Part shown: one piece after another, positions 9,013 to 15,911 of the stretch
Position numbering within the stretch: the first letter of the stretch is position 1
Layout: the number at the start of each line of letters is the position of its first letter
DNA from: Candidatus Thorarchaeota archaeon
GTDB lineage: Archaea; Asgardarchaeota; Thorarchaeia; Thorarchaeales; Thorarchaeaceae
DNA length: 64,000 bases
Direction: 5' to 3'
Assembly: GCA_016839345.1 (NCBI GenBank)
Contig: JAEOUL010000163.1
Span: 1-64,000 of the forward strand
Notes under the pieces: model-generated
Told to the model about the DNA's origin: nothing
Seen by the model: only the letters and a program-made list of their open reading frames with translations
Databases searched by the model: none
Translations under genes and position numbers: made by a program

Positions 9013-9837
9013 ATGAATGATATTGATAAAATGGAAACTTTCTTTGAATCACCAATTTCATTTTCATACTTGAAGAGATTCAATCTCTATGCAGGAGTTC
9101 TCCATTTACTTACTGGAATTTTGATGCTATTCCTAGGATTAACCCTAGAATGGTCACAGGATGTTTACACTATCTACTTGGACTTTGAAGTCATCAGTTT
9201 TGATCCGTTCGAATTTCTTGTGCAACCAACACCCGTCGTTCTGTTCACATTAACAAATATCGGTGTGATTCTTGCATCATTTCCCTTGATGTCTGCACTT
9301 GCTCATTTCCTAATAGCCTACCCCCTAAATGACAAGTATGTTGATAATCTCAAGAAAGGGATGAATCCTTACAGATGGTATGAATACTCGGTATCAAGCT
9401 CGGTCATGATTTTTCTAATTACATTTCTACTAGGAATTTGGGATATTTGGTCGTTAGTAATGATTGTGGTATTGAATGCCATGATGATTATGTTTGGTTA
9501 CCTCATGGAAAAGCTCAATCAGTACACAGAAAAGACAAACTGGAGCCCATTCATACTTGGATGTATCTCTGGTTTTACACCCTGGTTAGTACTGTTCGGT
9601 TACTTCAATGCAGCAATTAGCTTGGCAGAAACTCAACCACCAACCTTTGTCTACATTATCATCTTCATGTACTTCTTCCTATTCAACATCTTTGCTTTGA
9701 ACATGCTTCTCCAATACAAGAAAGTCAGTAAGTGGAAGGACTACCTCTATGGAGAAAGAATGTATATTGTATTGAGCCTGGTTGCTAAGACCCTGCTTGC
9801 ATGGATTGTCTTTGCAGGTATATTTGCTCCATTCTAA
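9013..9837 (+). CDS. Heliorhodopsin
   Basis: A 274-residue seven-helix membrane protein with clear heliorhodopsin signatures. Helix 7 contains LSLVAKTLLAW, whose Lys259 is the expected retinal Schiff-base lysine. Helix 3 contains RWYEYSVSSS, whose Glu124 matches the heliorhodopsin counterion. Two histidines, His31 in helix A (GVLHLLTG) and His98 in helix B (SALAHFLIAYP), match the conserved pair of this family. The Glu-to-Lys spacing of 135 residues agrees with characterised members. Heliorhodopsins sit inverted relative to type-1 rhodopsins, have slow photocycles and do not transport ions; they are thought to be photosensory or regulatory. Between helices A and B there is a long polar loop. 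The gene has its own TATA box and is followed by a strong hairpin, so it appears to be a separate unit. Retinal synthesis genes are not seen in the window. Confidence 0.95.
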   Translation: MNDIDKMETFFESPISFSYLKRFNLYAGVLHLLTGILMLFLGLTLEWSQDVYTIYLDFEVISFDPFEFLVQPTPVVLFTLTNIGVILASFPLMSALAHFLIAYPLNDKYVDNLKKGMNPYRWYEYSVSSSVMIFLITFLLGIWDIWSLVMIVVLNAMMIMFGYLMEKLNQYTEKTNWSPFILGCISGFTPWLVLFGYFNAAISLAETQPPTFVYIIIFMYFFLFNIFALNMLLQYKKVSKWKDYLYGERMYIVLSLVAKTLLAWIVFAGIFAPF

Positions 9838-9851
9838 AGAAGTTACACAAG

Positions 9852-9890
9852 GAGAGAATAATGTAGAACAAAGCTCTACATCATTCTCTC
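9852..9890 (+). terminator. Long hairpin after heliorhodopsin
   Basis: Arms 9852-9867 and 9875-9890 can form a 16-bp stem with one mismatch and a 7-base loop, starting 15 bases after the heliorhodopsin stop. The following stretch is moderately T-rich. It could end or stabilise the heliorhodopsin mRNA. Archaeal termination usually relies on oligo-T alone, so the role is inferred. Confidence 0.5.
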
Positions 9891-10082
9891 AGTTCTTTAC
9901 TCAACTAAAAAGATGTTCGGGTATTCTCTTGAATAATTTAACTTACTAAATATCTAGGGTGTGTTTTGTCTAGCCGAATTCGATTCTCGACTAATATATC
10001 ACTATGACTTTTGGATGGTATTCGGATATTTCCATGATGATGTATCCTCTTCTTCGCTTAGAATCAAACAGGTCAACATTCA

Positions 10083-10115
10083 TTGACTAGCTAGTCAAGG
10101 AACGTAGGATTATAT
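10083..10115 (+). promoter_or_regulatory. Perfect palindrome and TATA element before the membrane-anchored HTH gene
   Basis: Bases 10083-10098 form a perfect 16-bp palindrome (TTGACTAG/CTAGTCAA). Ten bases further is a TATA-like element (GATTATATC, about 10108-10115), about 35 bases before the ATG at 10146. The palindrome sits where an activator, or an autoregulator that affects TBP/TFB binding, would act. The gap 9838-10145 otherwise holds only the hairpin at 9852-9890. Confidence 0.5.
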
Positions 10116-10145
10116 CTCTCCGTTACATGCTTTATATGACCAAGA

Positions 10146-10598
10146 ATGACCTCGGATGAAGTGTTTGAAGCAATATCTCACCCAATGAGAATTGCCATAC
10201 TGAAGGAACTTGCAAAAAAACCTACACGTTTTGGAGATCTAAAACGAAAACTGCGAATTAAGAGTAGTGGTCTTTTGGACTTTCATCTAAAGAAAATGGT
10301 CACTGTTGTGACAACTGACAAAGATGGATTGTATACCTTGAATGATAGAGGATTTGCAGCCCTTCGTGCAATTTATGTTGTTTCGAACTATGGATGGCAA
10401 AGAAGAGCGTGGTTCATCAACTTGGCTACAATCATCTTCCTCAATGTCTACATGTTCTTCTCAATTCCTGAATTCTTTGTTTTCACCGCAATACCAACTA
10501 TAGGGTGGTTAATTTTCTATAGCTATTGGATATTCGTAAAACGGAGAATACGCCTGAGAAACAATAGCATTGACCCTGAAGACTTGGAGGTGTCCTAA
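10146..10598 (+). CDS. Membrane-anchored winged-helix transcriptional regulator
   Basis: A 150-residue protein. Residues 1-75 form an ArsR-like winged helix (SHPMRIAILKELAKKPTRFG, then a recognition region KSSGLLDFHLKKM and a wing ending YTLNDRGFAALRAI). Residues about 88-130 contain two hydrophobic helices separated by a short turn, followed by a basic stretch (FVKRRIRLR) and an acidic tail. The arrangement suggests a DNA-binding domain tethered to the cytoplasmic face of the membrane. It lies between heliorhodopsin and an ABC exporter, both on the same strand. It may control either, or itself through the palindrome at 10083. Target and signal are unknown. Confidence 0.8.
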   Translation: MTSDEVFEAISHPMRIAILKELAKKPTRFGDLKRKLRIKSSGLLDFHLKKMVTVVTTDKDGLYTLNDRGFAALRAIYVVSNYGWQRRAWFINLATIIFLNVYMFFSIPEFFVFTAIPTIGWLIFYSYWIFVKRRIRLRNNSIDPEDLEVS

Positions 10599-10650
10599 TT
10601 ATGATATCTTGCAATTCTTTGGGTTTCTTAGCGATTACGCTGTTAAGAAA

Positions 10651-10693
10651 CCTTATATGTTTGCAAAGTACTTTGTATCGCAAAGCACTTTGC
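10651..10693 (+). promoter_or_regulatory. TATA element with two tandem palindromic operators before the ABC exporter
   Basis: A TATA-like stretch (CTTATATGT, 10652-10660) is followed at once by two related palindromes: CAAAGTACTTTG at 10664-10675 (perfect) and GCAAAGCACTTTGC at 10680-10693 (6-bp arms). Their centres are 17 bases apart. Placement over the expected transcription start suggests repression. A 21-codon reading frame (10697-10762, ATGATGGAA...) follows the second site; it could be a leader peptide or chance. The rest of the 255-base gap up to 10854 shows nothing recognisable. Confidence 0.5.
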
Positions 10694-10853
10694 AATATGA
10701 TGGAAATGAATGCACAAAAATTGGTAGAAGAAATCAAAGAGCTGGAGGTTTCCCGAGATTGATATTTAGCGTAGTTGTTAAAGGTTATATTTACTCAAAA
10801 GAAAAATTCACATCCCAGAATCTCTTCATCCAATTCAGGGAGTTTGAAATGTA

Positions 10854-11633
10854 ATGTCTGCTGTAAGTATTGAAAACCTAGTGAAATCTTTTGGAGAATT
10901 GGTTGCAGTCAATGACCTCAACCTAGATGTCCGAGAGGGTGAAATCTATGCCCTCCTAGGACCAAATGGAGCTGGTAAAACAACAACCCTCAAAATGCTC
11001 ATGGGTCTTTTGGATCCAGACAGCGGTAGAGCATGTGTTTTTGGTGTTAATTCAAAGGAAGACCCTGTTCAAGTGAAGAACTTAGTTGGGTATGTACCAG
11101 AGGAGCAGCAGCTCTATGATTCACTCACTCCCCGCGAACTCTTTGACTTTATAGCATCTATACGAAAACTGCCTCAAGAGAAGGTTAACAAAAGAATTCG
11201 TGAGTTCGTGAAGGCTTTGGACTTTGAGCAGTACTATGACAACATGATTGTTACTCTTAGCCAAGGTAATAAACAGAAAACAATGCTTATCGCAGCGCTC
11301 CTTCACAGACCAAAGCTGCTGATTTTGGATGAACCTTTCTCAAGCCTTGATGTGCGATCTGCAAAGATTATGAAAGATATAGTCAAGATACACACTGAAA
11401 ATGGCGGGTCGGTGTTATTGAGTACTCATGTAATGGAAGTCGCTGAAGGTCTCTGCGATCGAGTTGGTATCATTGATGAAGGAGTCTTGGTCGCGGAAGG
11501 AACTCTGGATGAGCTTCGGAGTCAATCTCAAAAAGAAGAAGCAACTCTAGAAGCCATCTTCCTCAAATTGACACAACAAGAGGAAGAGGTTGCTGAGGGA
11601 GTTTCTGTTCTAAGGGAGGCTCTCACTAATTGA
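10854..11633 (+). CDS. ABC-2 type exporter ATP-binding protein
   Basis: A 259-residue ABC ATPase with Walker A GPNGAGKTTT (about 38-47), a degenerate signature LSQGNKQK (about 140), Walker B LLILDEPFSSLD and an H-loop STHVMEVAE. The C-terminal extension (EEATLEAIFLKL) is typical of the CcmA/NatA/drug-exporter group. It overlaps the following permease by 4 bases, so the two form one translation unit exporting an unknown substrate. Upstream operators at 10664-10693 suggest regulated expression. Confidence 0.92.
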   Translation: MSAVSIENLVKSFGELVAVNDLNLDVREGEIYALLGPNGAGKTTTLKMLMGLLDPDSGRACVFGVNSKEDPVQVKNLVGYVPEEQQLYDSLTPRELFDFIASIRKLPQEKVNKRIREFVKALDFEQYYDNMIVTLSQGNKQKTMLIAALLHRPKLLILDEPFSSLDVRSAKIMKDIVKIHTENGGSVLLSTHVMEVAEGLCDRVGIIDEGVLVAEGTLDELRSQSQKEEATLEAIFLKLTQQEEEVAEGVSVLREALTN

Positions 11634-13276
11634 AGCTCTCTGAGAGCTGGGAACTTGCTGGAACAATCTCTCAAGAAGTGCGATTCCGAGCATTCCTTGA
11701 TGCAAACCCATCTAATATGTCCCGTGTAAAAGAAGAACCTGAAAAGATATCTCGAGCACTCAAGTCTCAAAGTAGGTTCAGTATAATCTTCTCAATACTT
11801 ATTTTGGGTGTAATTGCGTTATTGGCTCTGGCTGGTGCAGGCTATGATACTGCTCTTGGGAGTCCTGATGCCCGATTGGCAGTTGGCTTTGCACTTTACC
11901 TCACTCTCAGTTTTGTCGTAATATTTTTCCTCAACCTGACAACCACAACCGGACTCTTTTCATCCGGCGCAATGCGTCTGCCTTCAACCCTTCCTCTCAC
12001 AAGGACAGAGCTGGAACAACTTAATTTCATGACATTCGTTCGGGTATTCATCGCTCCTGTCGCACTATCTTTGATAGTATTTCCTGTCGGATGCCTGATT
12101 GTATTTGGACCTCTTGTCGCACTAATAGCGTTCCTTGCATGTGGATGCACAGCATTCATCGCCATTGGAGCTCTTGTAAAAGTTTCAAAGTGGTTTCATA
12201 AGAAGACTCACCAAACAGACGAATCCAGACTATCATCTGTAGTGAGAATTATGGCCTCATTGGGTGTTGTCCTGGGAATGATTAGTGTATACAGTCTGGG
12301 AAGTTATATGCCTGATCTGATCAGATTCGTCATTGGTTTATCTAATAGCTTTGGTCCTGGGGTATATACTGTTCTCGCAATATTATTTCCCTTCTCATAT
12401 GGATACCTAGCAGCCGCGACAGCTTATGGATCCTTGATTCCATTTGAAACTATTCTCGCATCAGTTGTTGGTACTACGTTGTATTCATTGCTTGCTATTA
12501 TAGCCTATAGGCGCAGTGGACAGTCACTCAGAGCGGTCACACTTGGTGGAATGTCTACAAGTAAGCAGGGACTACTACGAGAAGTAATGGTTGATGTTGC
12601 CAGCCCACTTCGAGCAATGATTCGGAAGGATCTGAAGTTAGCAACAAGAAATATCGGTTCAGCCTTCCTCTTTGTAATTCCAATTTTTCTCGTAGTTGTG
12701 CTATTTCCTATGCTCCAACATTGGAAAGATGACTTAGGATTCCTCAGAAGTATGAGCGCGCTTACTGCTGTTGAATATGCAAACCTTTTCGGTGGAATTT
12801 CTCTGGTGTCAGTTCTGATGTTTGATACCCAAGGAGCTTCAATTCATGAGGGTCTCCCCGTGAGTTCCAAACTCGTCTTGAGAACTAAGACAGCGATTAT
12901 GATTGTACCATATATCTTGAGTATGATCGCCATGGATATTGCTATTTTTCTCAATGCACCTATCTCCCCCTTAATACTCCTGATGCCCATAGTTCAGATG
13001 CCTTGCGGATATGCTATAGGAATGGTAGTTGGGGGTACTGTTTTCAAGAAGCGGGGCGATGGTAGAGCTGTTGCGATAAATGTCACTTCTGATCAAGCGA
13101 TGGGATTCTTTTCTGCATTTATCGGGGCGATTGTTGGAATTGTTCCACTCATAGGGTACGGTCTTGCGATGATATTGACTGGTTCTCACATTATTAGTTT
13201 AGTATGCCAAGGGTCCCTAGTTCTACTATCTGTCTTTGGGGCTTGGAAATTCATTCCCAGACTTCTGAAGGATTGA
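11630..13276 (+). CDS. ABC-2 type exporter permease
   Basis: A 548-residue polytopic membrane protein starting at a TTG that overlaps the stop of the ATPase gene. It has an N-terminal cytoplasmic segment of about 50 residues and then about 10-12 hydrophobic helices arranged as two halves, with a soluble stretch around residues 320-345 (MSTSKQGLLREVMVDVASPL). Large two-half permeases like this usually pair with a single type of ATPase encoded beside them. Similar layout, but little obvious identity, to the permease at 31297. Substrate unknown. Confidence 0.85.
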   Translation: MKLSESWELAGTISQEVRFRAFLDANPSNMSRVKEEPEKISRALKSQSRFSIIFSILILGVIALLALAGAGYDTALGSPDARLAVGFALYLTLSFVVIFFLNLTTTTGLFSSGAMRLPSTLPLTRTELEQLNFMTFVRVFIAPVALSLIVFPVGCLIVFGPLVALIAFLACGCTAFIAIGALVKVSKWFHKKTHQTDESRLSSVVRIMASLGVVLGMISVYSLGSYMPDLIRFVIGLSNSFGPGVYTVLAILFPFSYGYLAAATAYGSLIPFETILASVVGTTLYSLLAIIAYRRSGQSLRAVTLGGMSTSKQGLLREVMVDVASPLRAMIRKDLKLATRNIGSAFLFVIPIFLVVVLFPMLQHWKDDLGFLRSMSALTAVEYANLFGGISLVSVLMFDTQGASIHEGLPVSSKLVLRTKTAIMIVPYILSMIAMDIAIFLNAPISPLILLMPIVQMPCGYAIGMVVGGTVFKKRGDGRAVAINVTSDQAMGFFSAFIGAIVGIVPLIGYGLAMILTGSHIISLVCQGSLVLLSVFGAWKFIPRLLKD

Positions 13277-13326
13277 GTTATCAATCAAACTGTGTTCTCT
13301 ACACAACCCATCAAACCTTACATGTC

Positions 13327-13334
13327 TTTTTTTT
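13327..13334 (+). terminator. Oligo-T terminator after the ABC exporter
   Basis: A run of eight T residues lies about 50 bases after the permease stop, matching archaeal intrinsic termination at oligo-T tracts. It separates the exporter unit from the histidine kinase that begins at 13368. Confidence 0.45.
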
Positions 13335-13367
13335 GCAACAAGATGAGGAAAAACATCCTTCTACTAC

Positions 13368-14633
13368 TTGGAAGTATTGGAATTGTCAGAGCTTGAAACA
13401 GAAAGTAAAGGTGGTTCATTTCTACAGAGAGTTCGCAAGATTCTGATTGAACCTTCTAAAGCTGTGACATCTGATGTTATACGTGAAAAAGCCAGAATCT
13501 TATCTTTTGCATTATTATTGCTAGTATTCATCCTCCCTACCATTCAAATTTTACTTGGCATTTTGATAGAGAACATTACATTGGTCTTTTATGCGACTTT
13601 TCTTTTTACTACTCTCTACGTTATTAGTCGAACGAAGTATGTTGTGTTTGCAGGAATTCTTATGACATTGAGTCTAGCAATGATGCCCTTTCTGTTTCTG
13701 TTACAGGAATTCAATCAGGTTCCTGTGAGAGTTGCTTTGAATCTCATTATCTGGCCAGTAATTGCAGCTCTATTTGGTAGTCAATGGCTTACATCTCGTT
13801 TTGAGGCGTTGCTTATAACCGGTGAAACATTCGGTCTCTTGATTTACTGTGACTCGCATCCTGCCATTGGGCTTGCCTTGGCATTGGAACCCATTATAGA
13901 TCAAGCTGCACTCTCCCTAGTTGTACTATTCTTTTCATGGACATTGAATTATTATATCGCTGAACTGGAAGAGCACAAGCAATTTCTCGAACAGCGTCAA
14001 CGAGAACTTGAGGTCTATACCTCGGTACTAACTCATGATCTTGGGAACGATATGCAAATTGTCAAGGGACACATAGAACTTCTTAACGAAACCATGAATA
14101 TACCAGTGAACATGGAATCCTATCTTTCAACATCCCTCGCAGTAAGTGAAAGAATGTCGAGGGTTATCAAATTATTCTCAGTTGTTGGGAGAACGAGCGA
14201 ATACGATTTTCTTGACACTCTGCAGACAATGGCGAAGAACGCAAAAAAAGATAGAGGGGGTGCTAATGTTCGTTTAATGTTTGAACCTGATATTCGATCC
14301 ACAGAAATTCGTCCAGGAATTCTGTTACCCCTAGTGTTGGAGAATTTACTTAGGAACACAGCTGATTATGCTGGTGATGATGCGGTTGTCACAATTCGTT
14401 TAGGATTGGTTGAGAAAGTTCTACACATCACATATCGTGATAATGGACCGGGGATTGCAGACCATATCAAACCTCGAATCTTCCAGAAAGGCGTCACTAC
14501 AAAAGGAGAAGGAAAAGGCTTGGGTCTTTATCTCGCAAAAAGAATTGTTGAATCCTATGGTGGTACCATCGAGCTTATGGATACAAAACTCGGAACTGGA
14601 GCTGCATTTCTCATCTCAGTGCCTGTTCTCTGA
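13368..14633 (+). CDS. Membrane sensor histidine kinase, catalytically complete
   Basis: A 421-residue protein. After about 45 cytoplasmic residues come about six membrane helices (about 46-205), then a DHp domain with an H-box LTHDLGNDMQ (phospho-acceptor His223) and a HATPase_c domain with all boxes: N-box ENLLRNTADY, G1 DNGPGI, and G2 GKGLGLYLAK. There is no PAS domain, so the membrane part is probably the sensor. No response regulator is adjacent; the only receiver protein in the window is at 28803-29432. The start is a TTG, and other in-frame TTGs lie just downstream. Confidence 0.88.
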   Translation: MEVLELSELETESKGGSFLQRVRKILIEPSKAVTSDVIREKARILSFALLLLVFILPTIQILLGILIENITLVFYATFLFTTLYVISRTKYVVFAGILMTLSLAMMPFLFLLQEFNQVPVRVALNLIIWPVIAALFGSQWLTSRFEALLITGETFGLLIYCDSHPAIGLALALEPIIDQAALSLVVLFFSWTLNYYIAELEEHKQFLEQRQRELEVYTSVLTHDLGNDMQIVKGHIELLNETMNIPVNMESYLSTSLAVSERMSRVIKLFSVVGRTSEYDFLDTLQTMAKNAKKDRGGANVRLMFEPDIRSTEIRPGILLPLVLENLLRNTADYAGDDAVVTIRLGLVEKVLHITYRDNGPGIADHIKPRIFQKGVTTKGEGKGLGLYLAKRIVESYGGTIELMDTKLGTGAAFLISVPVL

Positions 14634-14652
14634 GATTCCTTGAAAATCGATT

Positions 14653-14697
14653 CACATATATGTAAGTAGAATTCAACTATGTAGAAATCTACTTAGT
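14653..14697 (+). promoter_or_regulatory. Promoter with PadR-type operator before the first PadR gene
   Basis: A TATA-like run (CACATATATG, about 14653-14662) precedes an inverted repeat at 14676-14697: ten-base arms ACTATGTAGA and TCTACTTAGT with a 2-base spacer and one mismatch. The repeat ends one base before the GTG start at 14699 and would cover the transcription start. The core TGTAGA-NN-TCTAC also occurs twice before the other PadR gene (47859-47898), which supports autoregulation by PadR proteins. PadR operators in bacteria have the ATGT/ACAT form. Confidence 0.65.
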
Positions 14698-14698
14698 T

Positions 14699-15250
14699 GT
14701 GTCTTTAATGAGCAAACAGATCAAGTTATTCCTTCCCACACCTAAGAAGCTCACACCTATTCAGCTACTTATTATGATTCAACTACTTGGCAACTCAAAA
14801 TATGGTTATGAGATTATCAGATGTCTACGAGAAGGTTTCAAGGGTCTGTGGGAACCAAAAACTGGAACAGTTTATCCTGCTCTGAATGCCCTTCAAACAA
14901 AGGGACACATTACGAAGAGTTTGATTAATGAGAAGACCCATTATAGTCTTACAGAAAAAGGTAGAGAAATCATACAGGAGATGAGTGACTATGTTGCTGA
15001 ATATCTCTTGTTCAACTCAAGATTTATTGAATCCACCGTAGATAGCATGCCTCCTTCTTTCACTCAAGAGGTTTTCAGTAAAATCCACGATTCGGGCATT
15101 GATGAGATTCTTCCTGAGGCTACGATTCTTGAGGCTATTAGGCAACTCCCCAACAAGAATCTTAAGAGAGCTTTTCTTGAGCTTCGAAATGACATGCTCC
15201 ATCGAAAAATCAAACTCGTGAAGAATCAAATGAAGGAATTGGACTCATGA
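14699..15250 (+). CDS. PadR family transcriptional regulator
   Basis: A 183-residue protein with an N-terminal winged helix (about 20-95: LTPIQLLIMIQLLGNSKYGY, GTVYPALNALQTKGHI, HYSLTEKGREII) characteristic of PadR, and a helical C-terminal dimerisation part (about 100-183, ending LKRAFLELRNDMLHRKIKLV). PadR proteins are dimeric repressors that often control exporters and stress genes. Internal ATG at 14708 is an alternative start. The operator immediately upstream suggests autoregulation. The truncated flavoprotein and TrmO follow on the same strand with 9 and overlapping bases respectively, so they may be cotranscribed. Confidence 0.9.
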   Translation: MSLMSKQIKLFLPTPKKLTPIQLLIMIQLLGNSKYGYEIIRCLREGFKGLWEPKTGTVYPALNALQTKGHITKSLINEKTHYSLTEKGREIIQEMSDYVAEYLLFNSRFIESTVDSMPPSFTQEVFSKIHDSGIDEILPEATILEAIRQLPNKNLKRAFLELRNDMLHRKIKLVKNQMKELDS

Positions 15251-15259
15251 GGTGATTGC

Positions 15260-15463
15260 TTGAAAGAATTTGATGTTGTCATAGTAGGTGCTGGCCCCGG
15301 TGGTTCACTTGCAGCAAAAAAGGCTGCAGAGAAAGGTTTCAAGACCATATTTTTTGAACATGGTCGAAAACCAGGAGAGAAGAATTCATCTGGTTCGGGT
15401 CTAGGACCACGTTTGTGGCGTGAATTTGATTTCATGAGAGAGCTTAGTCCAGACAAATCGTGA
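15260..15463 (+). pseudogene. Truncated N-terminus of a geranylgeranyl-reductase-type FAD protein
   Basis: A 67-residue reading frame beginning with a dinucleotide-binding fold: [21 protein letters not shown], then an acidic FAD-ribose ligand in [11 protein letters not shown] and a family-typical SGSGLGPR. These match the first part of geranylgeranyl reductase/FixC-like flavoproteins, which are normally about 380-400 residues. The frame ends at a TGA that overlaps the start of TrmO. No continuation of the FAD protein is seen in any frame, so about five sixths of the gene is absent. It is most likely a deletion remnant; an assembly join is the alternative. Confidence 0.75.
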
Positions 15464-15906
15464 AGACAATGAAGTATGAACTGAACCCGATTGGTTATGT
15501 TGAGAAGAAAGAAGGAGAACCTGTCTTTCTCTCTATTGAACCCAAGTATTGGGATGCAACAATTAGAATAGAGGAATTCTCTCATCTGCATGTCATTTGG
15601 TGGGCAGATGATCTTGACAATCCTGAGAGTAGAAGTCACTTGAAAGATGTTCCACCGGTTGAAGATGCAGAGCTGTCTGGAGTCTTTGCGAGTCGATCTC
15701 CAGCTAGACCAAACGTGCTTTGCCTTTCAATTGTTAAATTAGAGCAGGTGGATATTGAATCAAAGAAACTGATTGTAGATCAAATATCTGCGAATGATGG
15801 CACTCCAATCCTAGACATCAAACCATATATGCCATCATCAGACCGGGTTGATAATGCTCGCGTTCCAGACTGGTTCAAGAATCTGAAGAAACGCTATACT
15901 AAGTGA
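15460..15906 (+). CDS. trmO: TrmO-like tRNA (adenine37-N6)-methyltransferase (TsaA/UPF0066 family)
   Basis: A 148-residue single-domain protein that starts [12 protein letters not shown] and carries the family patterns [36 protein letters not shown] and [11 protein letters not shown]. The family uses S-adenosylmethionine to methylate N6-threonylcarbamoyl-A37 in tRNA. The SPARPN segment is the most conserved motif. Length fits the compact archaeal form. The GTG at 15460 overlaps the preceding remnant's stop; ATG at 15469 is an equally good start. It converges with the radical SAM gene with only 5 bases between stops. Confidence 0.88.
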   Translation: MKTMKYELNPIGYVEKKEGEPVFLSIEPKYWDATIRIEEFSHLHVIWWADDLDNPESRSHLKDVPPVEDAELSGVFASRSPARPNVLCLSIVKLEQVDIESKKLIVDQISANDGTPILDIKPYMPSSDRVDNARVPDWFKNLKKRYTK

Positions 15907-15911
15907 TGAAA

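Noticed and set aside
9862..9881. ATGTAGA...TCTACAT arms in the hairpin after heliorhodopsin, similar to the PadR operator
   Set aside because: The spacer is 7 bases, not 2, and the arms are part of a longer 16-bp stem. It fits an RNA hairpin better than a PadR site.
10570..10854. A 94-codon plus-strand frame between the HTH gene and the ABC ATPase
   Set aside because: It overlaps the end of the HTH gene, runs through the palindromic operator region and has no recognisable domain.
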